Shown piece after piece: positions 7,457-13,412 of a DNA stretch of 29,875 nt (positions within the stretch are counted from its first letter, which is position 1; every line of letters begins with the position of its first letter). Below the pieces are notes generated by a model that made no database searches, was not told the DNA's origin, and saw only the letters and a program-made list of their open reading frames with translations. A program made the translations under genes and the position numbers. Origin of the DNA: an uncultured Anaerotignum sp. (GTDB taxonomy: Bacteria > Bacillota > Clostridia > Lachnospirales > Anaerotignaceae); contig CAJTQX010000035.1 of the NCBI GenBank assembly GCA_910578425.1, positions 1-29,875 on the forward strand. Reading direction: 5' to 3'.

Positions 7457-7501
7457 CGCTCTGGCCGCTGTCTGAAAGGGCAGCGGGCGGGGCGTTTTTT
7501 T
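7457..7501 (+). terminator. Intrinsic terminator after HU
   Basis: The inner stem CCGCTG (7465-7470) / CAGCGG (7481-7486) is extended outwards by 7457-7463 with 7488-7494 after one G-G mismatch. Seven T's follow at 7495-7501. Confidence 0.85.
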
Positions 7502-7563
7502 ATAATAAAGTTTTGGGGCGATTGTTTATAGATGAGATTTTTAAAGGTGGTTTTCTCAAGACA

Positions 7564-8057
7564 CAATTATCCCTTCGGGGAGGCACTTTTGTTGCAAAAG
7601 TGCCCAAAACTGGGGGGATTTCCGGATATCCCCCAAGCCCCCCTCAACGGTCGGGGGATAAATTATCCCCCGAACCCCTCCTCAAAAAACAGAGCCTTTT
7701 CTGCGAAAAGTCTCATTTTTTGAGGTAATTCGGCTATACTAAGGTGATTACAAATGTATATTTTTGCCTGAAACCTTTTGCTTGCCAGACTCCATTTTGC
7801 CCGAATGGGCCCTGCCGCCGTATAGCGGCGGCGTGAGGAGGGGATTGACAAGGGGAACGTCGTTCCCCTTGTCTCGGCTGTGGGGGGTGGCATGGCCGCC
7901 TTTGGCGGCTGTGACAGCGGGCAAAGCCCGCTATCCAGGGGACCATTTCGAAACGGTTCCCCCACGTTTTGGGTACTATAATAGCGGCTTTGCCGCTGTT
8001 GCAGTCGGCGAAGCCGACCGCACTTGCGACAAAAGTACCTCCCCGAAGGGATAATTG
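7564..8057. mobile_element. 494-base non-coding element with terminal inverted repeats (MITE-like hairpin array)
   Basis: The ends, 7564-7604 and 8020-8057, are inverted copies of each other over about 38 bases, with two substitutions and one 2-base gap; both include CAATTATCCCTTCGGGGAGG. Inside are at least nine further stems: a 10-bp stem around TTG (7582-7604), ATCCCCC-type stems (7613-7634, 7651-7673), an A/T stem (7681-7725), GCCGCCG/CGGCGGC (7814-7832), a 13-bp stem (7847-7873), GCCGCC/GGCGGC around TTT (7895-7909), a 7-bp stem around AAA (7916-7932), AGCGGC/GCCGCT around TTT (7983-7997) and GTCGGC/GCCGAC around GAA (8004-8018). No convincing gene lies in it. The ends suggest a mobile or formerly mobile unit; no target duplication could be confirmed. 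Confidence 0.7.
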
Positions 8058-8105
8058 CGAAGCCAGAAACTTAAACTAAAAAGCTACTATTTTTTGTAAT
8101 GTTAT

Positions 8106-8140
8106 ATAAAAAACCGATGGACCATTTCAGTTCCACCGGT
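8106..8140 (-). terminator. Intrinsic terminator of the minus-strand XRE gene
   Basis: On the minus strand ACCGGTGGA (8132-8140) pairs with TCCATCGGT (8113-8121), 9 bp with one G-U, followed by T's. It begins immediately after the stop codon at 8142. Confidence 0.8.
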
Positions 8141-8141
8141 T

Positions 8142-8390
8142 TTATTCTTCAAGCAACGCTTCATAACTCACATTGAGTACTCGCGCTAATGTCCGCAATT
8201 CAATATCTGTCACGAACCTTTGACCGCTTTCAATTCTCTGCACAGCATTTTTATCTAAATCCAACCCAGCTAATTGCAAAGAATCTGCCAGCTTTCTTTG
8301 AGAGGTTTTCTCGGGCAGTGCATTACGTAGCTTTGCTACTTTTTTGCCACAGATATTATTTTTTCCTTCCGGACTTCTGTTCTTATACAT
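8142..8390 (-). CDS. Small XRE-type helix-turn-helix regulator
   Basis: An 82-residue protein that is almost entirely a lambda-repressor-like HTH domain: GKKVAKLRNALP, then a recognition region ending in NAVQRIESGQRFVTDIELRTLARVLNVSYEALLEE. Such single-domain proteins bind DNA as dimers and often regulate their own promoter. GAGGG five bases before the only possible ATG supports the start. It is divergent from another XRE gene at 8582 and has its own promoter and terminator. No phage, toxin or conjugation gene accompanies it, so its targets are unknown. Weak matching to a toxin-antitoxin or mobile-element origin is inference only. Confidence 0.85.
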   Translation of the reverse strand: MYKNRSPEGKNNICGKKVAKLRNALPEKTSQRKLADSLQLAGLDLDKNAVQRIESGQRFVTDIELRTLARVLNVSYEALLEE

Positions 8391-8421
8391 AAAATCCCTC
8401 GTGGGCTGGCAAACTAAACAA

Positions 8422-8444
8422 TGGAATAAACTCTGGAATAAACT
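8422..8444. promoter_or_regulatory. Direct repeat, candidate operator
   Basis: TGGAATAAACT occurs twice, at 8422-8432 and 8434-8444, a 12-base period. It lies between the predicted promoter and the start of the 8142-8390 gene, where a bound regulator would block transcription. Confidence 0.45.
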
Positions 8445-8471
8445 GTTTTAATTTATTATAGGACAGCACAG

Positions 8472-8500
8472 ATTACAGGTTGACACGAAACAAATGTCAA
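8472..8500 (-). promoter_or_regulatory. Promoter of the minus-strand XRE gene within a palindrome
   Basis: On the minus strand TTGACA (8495-8500), 17-base spacer, TGTAAT (8472-8477). The -35 is one arm of the perfect inverted repeat TTGACA-N9-TGTCAA (8480-8500). The other arm offers a -35-like hexamer on the plus strand, but I see no good -10 at the right distance for the 8582 gene. Confidence 0.55.
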
Positions 8501-8581
8501 AGAACAAATTAACGAATATAAAATGGCAATAAGGAATTTTCGTTCCTGCCTAAATCCAATCAAAACAAAGGAGCAAAAACC

Positions 8582-8887
8582 ATGAAATCCATCTTTGCCC
8601 AAAGGCTGAAAGAAATGCGCATTGCCAACAATCTCACCCAGGAAAAACTTGCGGCGCGTCTGGACTACGGCTATACCGCCATCGCCAATTACGAAAGCGG
8701 ACGCAACGAACCCTCTATCAGCGATTTTGCGCGCCTCTGCGAAGCCCTCAACGCTTCCGCCGATTACCTTCTTGGTCTGTCGGACGTCCGCCGTCCCTAT
8801 GCCGTTGCGGACCGCCAGCTTCTGGAGGATTTGATGGAACGCGCTCATGCCCTCGAAATGCACTGCGCCGCCCTGTTGAAACGCTAA
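8582..8887 (+). CDS. XRE-type helix-turn-helix regulator
   Basis: A 101-residue protein. Residues 1-68 form a canonical Cro/CI-type HTH: FAQRLKEMRIANNLTQEKLA, then YTAIANYESGRNEPSISDFARLCEALNASADYLLGLSD. A 30-residue C-terminal helix (QLLEDLMERAHALEMHCAALLKR) may serve dimerisation. AAAGGAG lies eight bases before ATG. It is divergent from a second XRE gene with a shared 190-base regulatory region containing an inverted and a direct repeat, an arrangement typical of mutually regulating repressors, though no target genes besides themselves are evident. It is followed by an intrinsic terminator at 8990. Confidence 0.9.
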   Translation: MKSIFAQRLKEMRIANNLTQEKLAARLDYGYTAIANYESGRNEPSISDFARLCEALNASADYLLGLSDVRRPYAVADRQLLEDLMERAHALEMHCAALLKR

Positions 8888-9157
8888 ATTCTTCCCTAAT
8901 GAGGCAGTGCCGTCACAAGTGTCTGCACACGTCTTTCCGGCAAATTATGCTCGAAAATATGTATACATGACTCATAATGACACTGCCCAGGACAGGCTTT
9001 TGCCCGTCCTTATTTTTTTGCAATTCATACGCTTATCAGGCAAAGACAGTTATTTTGTATACAATCGGGAAAAAACTGGTAAAAAAGCCTGTTTTTTGCA
9101 AGTTTTTATCGTTCTCATTCGTCAATTAAACAAATTATTTATATTTAACGAAAATTG
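8888..9157. other. Gene-free stretch with palindromes
   Basis: No credible gene was found here; the longest frame (8907-9161) starts at a non-ATG codon without a ribosome binding site. Seen are a 7-base inverted pair GGCAGTG (8902-8908) / CACTGCC (8981-8987) enclosing about 72 bases, GTGT/ACAC (8918-8929), the perfect palindrome ATGTATACAT (8959-8968), and the terminator at 8990. A small RNA ending at the terminator is possible but unproven. Confidence 0.35.
8990..9019 (+). terminator. Intrinsic terminator after the plus-strand XRE gene
   Basis: GGACAGGC (8990-8997) pairs with GCCCGTCC (9002-9009) with one A-C mismatch, TTTT loop, followed by TTATTTTTTT. Confidence 0.85.
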
Positions 9158-9186
9158 TTGATTATTTTACGGAGCAGTGCTATAAT
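9158..9186 (+). promoter_or_regulatory. Sigma-A promoter of the tetR/efflux operon
   Basis: TTGATT (9158-9163), exactly 17 bases, TATAAT (9181-9186). It lies about 37 bases before the tetR ATG. No other promoter was seen before the adaptor gene. Confidence 0.7.
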
Positions 9187-9222
9187 ATCTTCCAGAAAAG
9201 CACTTGGAAAGGAGGGAATGAA

Positions 9223-9804
9223 ATGATTGCTGAAAAACAGGACCGTCGTGTCAAGCGGACGAAAAATCTGATGCGCAGTGCGCTGATGGAACTGATGGAT
9301 GAAAAACCGTTCAGCGAAATCACAGCGAAGGACGTGACCGCAAAAGCCGATTTGAACCGCGCGACTTTTTATTTGCATTATACCAACGTATTCGCCCTGC
9401 TGGACGAGATGGAAAATGAGGTTGTGGAAAAATTCGCGCAGATGCTGGATAAATTGGAGATTCGGCAGGGGGAGGCGTGGGAATACCCGCTTATCGGCCA
9501 TATCTGCGATTATATAGTAGAAAACCCGAAGCTTTGCCGTTGTCTGCTTCTCCAGTCCAGGAGCGACCGCCTTGCGGGAAAGCTCACAGAGATTATGAAG
9601 CAGAAAGGCAGGAAGGTGCGCCAGGAACGCGGCGAAAATCCGGAATCCCAGGAAGCGGACTATATCCACCAGTTTATCGCCTATGGCGCGATGGGCATGG
9701 TGAAGCAGTGGCTGGAGGAGGGCATGCCGCTCTCCCGCGAGGAAATGGTGACTCTCGCCGAACGACTGACCCGCCCGATTTTGCAGATGCTGGTTGCAGG
9801 GTGA
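9223..9804 (+). CDS. TetR/AcrR family transcriptional regulator
   Basis: A 193-residue repressor. The N-terminal HTH (about residues 8-58) reads RTKNLMRSALMELMDEKPFSEITAKDVTAKADLNRATFYLHY, split here by helix boundaries, with the TetR recognition helix NRATFYLHY. The C-terminal ligand-binding half (HICDYIVENPKLCRCLL, FIAYGAMGMVKQWLEEGMPLS) is of the type called TetR C-terminal 7/8-like. AAAGGAGG seven bases before ATG and a strong promoter fix the start. It is the first gene of a unit with a membrane-fusion adaptor, two ABC-2 permeases and a TolC-like protein on the same strand, so it most likely represses this export operon and is released by an exported compound, which is unknown. Confidence 0.92.
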   Translation: MIAEKQDRRVKRTKNLMRSALMELMDEKPFSEITAKDVTAKADLNRATFYLHYTNVFALLDEMENEVVEKFAQMLDKLEIRQGEAWEYPLIGHICDYIVENPKLCRCLLLQSRSDRLAGKLTEIMKQKGRKVRQERGENPESQEADYIHQFIAYGAMGMVKQWLEEGMPLSREEMVTLAERLTRPILQMLVAG

Positions 9805-9810
9805 AAGTTC

Positions 9811-9885
9811 TCGGGGCTTTGCCCCGAACCCCACAAGGGCTGAAAGCCCTTGCAGGGATTTGGGGACAGCGTCCCCAGGGTTTTT
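9811..9885 (+). repeat. Dispersed intergenic hairpin repeat, copy 4 (between tetR and the adaptor gene)
   Basis: Three perfect stems, each with a three-base loop: TCGGGGC/GCCCCGA around TTT (9811-9827), CAAGGGCT/AGCCCTTG around GAA (9834-9852) and TGGGGAC/GTCCCCA around AGC (9861-9877), followed by GGGTTTTT. The linkers (AACCCCACAAGGGC, GATTTGGGGAC) show that it belongs to the same family as the other copies and reads in the same direction. It is the cleanest short copy. Confidence 0.8.
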
Positions 9886-9916
9886 AGAATCTTTTTTGGA
9901 GAAGGAGTAGAAAGCA

Positions 9917-10981
9917 ATGAAAAAAGGAAAGAGAATGTTTTTAGCATGTATCGCCGCGGGCTGTGTTGCCGTCAGCGGCTGCGCATCTCAGGAAAGCGGA
10001 GATACCGCCGCCGCACCCCAGCCCAAGCTGGTTACCGGCACAGTGGAATGCAAGGAGGTCTATATTCGCGCGAAAATCCCCGGTTACCTGACGGATATCC
10101 CCATTGAGGAAGGGCAGGAGGTTGCGGAAGGCGATCTGCTGTTTGCCACAGACCGGCGCGATGTGGAAGTGAAACGCACACAGGCGGCGGCAGCCGTCAC
10201 TGCGGCGGCCTCCGCAGTTGAAGCGGCAAAGGCCCTTGCCGATAAAGCGCAGGCAAATGTTAACCTGCTTGAAGAGGAATACGGAAAATATCAGGAGCTC
10301 TATGAAATGGACGCCGTTGCTCAGGATACTATGGATAAGCTGACAACGCAGCTTGAGGCGGCGAAGCTGGACGTACAGGCGGCAACTGGGCAGTATCAGG
10401 CGGCGCAGGGACAGTATCAGGCGGCGCAGGGCGTGCTTTCTGAGGTCAATTTGAACCTTGACCAGACCGCGCAGTATGCCCCCTGCAATGGCACAGTGAC
10501 GATGGTTTCCTCCTCTGTCGGCGAACTGATCGGCACAGGAACCACTATCGTTACGCTTACGGATTACAGCGACCGCTGGATACTGGCGAACGTGGACGAA
10601 TATGAAATTGGCAAACTGCAAATCGGGCAGGAATTACCGCTGACCAGCAAGGCATATCCTGATACCGTTTTCCATGGCAAGATCGTCAATGTCAGCAAAA
10701 ACCCGGATTTCGCTATCAAGAAATCTACAAATGAGCTGAATGATCAGGACGTCATGACATATGAAGTAAAAATCAAGCTTTCCGATGAGGATGACGTTAT
10801 GCTTTACCCCGGTATGCTTGTCAGCGTGAACCTTGATGAAGCTACGGCGGCTGCATCGGAGGACGCTGAAAGCGCGGCACCGGAAAAGGAAACTGTGAAT
10901 GAAAATGGCGACGTCCCGCAGAATGCGGAAGGCCAGGAAGAAATCATTGAGATAATCGAAATAGGTGACGAGGAATGGTAA
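9917..10981 (+). CDS. HlyD/MFP-type efflux adaptor lipoprotein
   Basis: A 354-residue membrane-fusion protein. It starts with a lipoprotein signal ending in VSGC (Cys22), so it should be lipid-anchored outside the membrane. A first lipoyl half-motif (VRAK-type, YIRAKIPGYLTDIPIEEG) is at about residues 48-65, an Ala/Gln-rich coiled coil at about 85-170, the second lipoyl half (YAPCNGTVTMVSSSVGE) after it, then a beta-barrel domain (DEYEIGKLQIGQELPL) and an acidic tail of about 40 residues. The adaptor links an inner-membrane transporter to an outer component. GAAGGAG precedes the ATG; the 3' end overlaps the first permease by 7 bases. Residues 159-172 are a 7-residue tandem duplication. Confidence 0.9.
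   Translation: MKKGKRMFLACIAAGCVAVSGCASQESGDTAAAPQPKLVTGTVECKEVYIRAKIPGYLTDIPIEEGQEVAEGDLLFATDRRDVEVKRTQAAAAVTAAASAVEAAKALADKAQANVNLLEEEYGKYQELYEMDAVAQDTMDKLTTQLEAAKLDVQAATGQYQAAQGQYQAAQGVLSEVNLNLDQTAQYAPCNGTVTMVSSSVGELIGTGTTIVTLTDYSDRWILANVDEYEIGKLQIGQELPLTSKAYPDTVFHGKIVNVSKNPDFAIKKSTNELNDQDVMTYEVKIKLSDEDDVMLYPGMLVSVNLDEATAAASEDAESAAPEKETVNENGDVPQNAEGQEEIIEIIEIGDEEW
10391..10431 (+). repeat. 21-base tandem duplication inside the adaptor gene
   Basis: The 20-base unit at 10391-10410 recurs exactly at 10412-10431, giving two copies of QYQAAQG. The 21-base period equals one heptad, so the coiled-coil register is kept. Confidence 0.9.
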
Positions 10982-12156
10982 AAACTTTTTTCAAAGGCTT
11001 TTGGCGGGAGCTGATCCTGCTCTGGAAGGATAAACGTATGCTGTTCATGTTCCTGATTGCACCGCTCGCGCTGAATATTGTGGTCTGCGGCGCGTTCAGC
11101 AACGGAATTGTCAGCCATATCCCGCTGGCGGCGGTAGAGACTTCCTCCACCGCGCAGACCCGCGCGCTTCTGCGGGCGTTTGACGAATCCGACCGTTTCG
11201 ATGTAACCGCTGTGCTCCAAAGCCAGGAAGAAGCCAAACGTATGCTGGAAGCAGGGGAAGTGCAGGGAATCATTGTAATTCCCGAAAATTACACAAGGAA
11301 TTTGCAGTTGGGGCAGCAGGCCGAGGTGCTTGTCGGCGTGAACAGCGCGAACAACATCGTTGGCAACAGCGCGGTCGTTTCTGTCATGCAGGTTGTCAAG
11401 ACTGTTTCCACGCAGGTGGCGGTCAAAGGCTATGTAGCCTCCGGCAGCAGCATTGCGGAAGGCACGGCAAAGGTTATGCCTGTTTCCAGCGTGCTTCGCC
11501 CATGGTTCAACCCGCAGTTCAGCTATCTGACGTATCTGGGGCTGGGGCTTTCGGGATTGGTGTTCCATCAACTGTTTTTGATGACAATTGCAAGCGCGTT
11601 TGCGGAGGAAAAGGAAAACGGCGGTATATTGGCGGGCAGTATGGCGCGCAGGGACTGCCTGCTCCATTTTATCAATAAAATGCTGTTTTACGGTGCGACG
11701 GGCTTTGCCCTGCTTATGCTGAATATTGACGTTATCATGCGGCTGTTTGGCTTCCCCATGCGCGGGAACAGGGCAGATCTGCTGATACTCTGCGGCGCGT
11801 TCATATTTTGCCTGCTGGGCTGCGGCGCGCTCCTTGGCATATTAAGCCGGAACACGCTCCATGCCATACAGTGGCTGATGGCTCTGACTTATCCGTTCTT
11901 TATCCTGTCCGGCTTTTCCTGGCCGCACAGCGAAATGCCCGATTATCTGGTGCAGGCGGCGCAGGCCCTGCCCTCTACGCACTTTTTGAATCCTCTGCGG
12001 GAAATCGTGCTGATGGGCAGCGGCTTTGAACGGACGGCACTGGCGCACAGCCGAGATATGCTTATACTGCTCGGCATTGCGGCGATGCTTTTAAGTGCTG
12101 CGGCGTTTTTCTGGAAAATGCTGCGGGCAGAACGGAAGGAGGCGGCAGAAGCATGA
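10975..12156 (+). CDS. ABC-2 type transporter permease, first paralogue
   Basis: A 393-residue membrane protein of the ABC-2 (YhgE/YbhR-type) family. One N-terminal membrane segment (LFMFLIAPLALNIVVCGAF, about residues 22-42) is followed by a ~150-residue extracytoplasmic domain and about five C-terminal membrane segments, with the family signature PFFILSGFSWP and a late LPSTHFLNPLREIVLMG. It overlaps the adaptor gene by 7 bases and the next permease gene by 4 (ATGA), so translation is coupled. In E. coli the comparable set YbhG-F-S-R includes an ATPase; none is encoded here. Substrate unknown; drugs, lipids or bile-type compounds are possible for the family. Confidence 0.9.
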   Translation: MVKTFFKGFWRELILLWKDKRMLFMFLIAPLALNIVVCGAFSNGIVSHIPLAAVETSSTAQTRALLRAFDESDRFDVTAVLQSQEEAKRMLEAGEVQGIIVIPENYTRNLQLGQQAEVLVGVNSANNIVGNSAVVSVMQVVKTVSTQVAVKGYVASGSSIAEGTAKVMPVSSVLRPWFNPQFSYLTYLGLGLSGLVFHQLFLMTIASAFAEEKENGGILAGSMARRDCLLHFINKMLFYGATGFALLMLNIDVIMRLFGFPMRGNRADLLILCGAFIFCLLGCGALLGILSRNTLHAIQWLMALTYPFFILSGFSWPHSEMPDYLVQAAQALPSTHFLNPLREIVLMGSGFERTALAHSRDMLILLGIAAMLLSAAAFFWKMLRAERKEAAEA

Positions 12157-13394
12157 GAGCTATCACAAAACTTTTCCTGCGGGAATGGAAGTATCTGCTG
12201 AAACGCCCCCGAACGCTGATTCTGATGGTTTTGATTCCGCTTTTTGTCACGTTTCTCTGCGGAGAAAGCTATTCGCAGGGATATTTTGAAAACCTGAAAA
12301 TGGGCGTTGTGGATTACAGCTACAGCAAACAGACGCGGGAAGTCGTTGAGGCCTTCCGGCAGTCGCCATATTTTGACATTGTGGGTTACTATGAAAATGA
12401 GGAAGAGATCAGCGAAGCAATGAAGGACGGGGAAATCGTGGGCTGTCTGATATTTCCTTCCGATTTTACAAGGAAGCTCCAGCAGGGGCGGCAGGCGGAA
12501 GTCCTGCTCGGCTCCAACGCTGTCAACATGGGCTACGGCAGTACCATCAACCTCAAAGGCTCGGAGGTTTTGGGAACGGTTTCCACGCAAATGGCTGTGA
12601 AAAGCCTTGTCGCAAAGGGCGATACCGTACAGGACGCGCTGGCGGCGATGAACCCCGTTGGTTTTTATACACGCCAGTGGTATAATCCGACGAATAACTT
12701 CAGCTACTTCCTGACGTTTGGCTTTGTCGCCGCAACGGTTCAGCAGGTGCTTGTTTATTTTGCGGCAATTTCGCTGGCCAGAGAGAAAACAAGCGGGCAT
12801 CTGGATGAGGTCTGTGCCATTACGAAAAGCAGTACTTTACAGGTGCTTGTAAAGACTGTTGTGTACCTTATCATTTCCCTTGCGGCATGGGCGGCGTGCT
12901 CCTTCGTTATTTACCGTATTTATGGCATCCCCATGCGCGGAGAAATAACGGTCTGGCTGGCATACAGTACGCTGTTCCTGCTGGCAGTCGTGGCAATGGG
13001 GCAGTTCTTTTCTGCCATCATGCCCAACCCTGTGCTGGCAACATCGCTTTCCCTTGTGTTTACTTCGCCCTCCCTCGTGCTGAGCGGGTACACATGGCCG
13101 ACGATGGCCCTGCCAGAGGTGTACCAGGGACTGGCACAGGTGTTCCCGCTGACGCATTTTGTCATTGGCTACCGCAATGTCACGCTGACGGGCTGCGGCT
13201 TTGAAGCCATCGGGCGGGAGATGACAGTTCTGGGCGGAATCAGTATTGCCTGCCTGCTTTTGAGCATTGCCATATGGCATCTGAAAATGGCGCACTATGA
13301 AAAGAAAAGACAGCCTGCGCAGACAGGAGAACCCCTTGAAGCCGAATCCGCGATTGCCGCGGAACAGGGTGAGCCTGCCGCCGCAGAGCTTTGA
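12153..13394 (+). CDS. ABC-2 type transporter permease, second paralogue
   Basis: A 413-residue paralogue of the preceding gene with the same topology: N-terminal segment (LILMVLIPLFVTFLCGESY), extracytoplasmic domain, and C-terminal membrane block with SLVLSGYTWPTMALPEVYQ and FPLTHFVIGYRNVTLTG. Shared residues such as QAEVLLGSNAVN, TVSTQMAVKSLVA and RQWYNPTNNFSY match QAEVLVGVNSANN, TVSTQVAVKGYVA and RPWFNPQFSY of the first paralogue, showing an old tandem duplication. The two probably form the heterodimeric membrane core. An extra C-terminal tail of about 30 residues is Glu/Ala-rich. The start lies in an ATGA overlap. Confidence 0.9.
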   Translation: MRAITKLFLREWKYLLKRPRTLILMVLIPLFVTFLCGESYSQGYFENLKMGVVDYSYSKQTREVVEAFRQSPYFDIVGYYENEEEISEAMKDGEIVGCLIFPSDFTRKLQQGRQAEVLLGSNAVNMGYGSTINLKGSEVLGTVSTQMAVKSLVAKGDTVQDALAAMNPVGFYTRQWYNPTNNFSYFLTFGFVAATVQQVLVYFAAISLAREKTSGHLDEVCAITKSSTLQVLVKTVVYLIISLAAWAACSFVIYRIYGIPMRGEITVWLAYSTLFLLAVVAMGQFFSAIMPNPVLATSLSLVFTSPSLVLSGYTWPTMALPEVYQGLAQVFPLTHFVIGYRNVTLTGCGFEAIGREMTVLGGISIACLLLSIAIWHLKMAHYEKKRQPAQTGEPLEAESAIAAEQGEPAAAEL

Positions 13395-13412
13395 ATATAG
13401 GAGGAGAACGAT

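Noticed and set aside
7447..8054. Several frames inside the 494-base element (7447-7728, 7663-7965, 7764-8054)
   Set aside because: Pro/Gly/Arg-rich translations of hairpins, no ribosome binding sites, no recognisable domain.
7564..8057. CRISPR array
   Set aside because: The palindromes differ from each other in sequence and spacing; there are no regular direct repeats with unique spacers and no cas genes.
8907..9161. 84-residue frame between the XRE and tetR genes
   Set aside because: Non-ATG start with no ribosome binding site, crosses a terminator and the tetR promoter.
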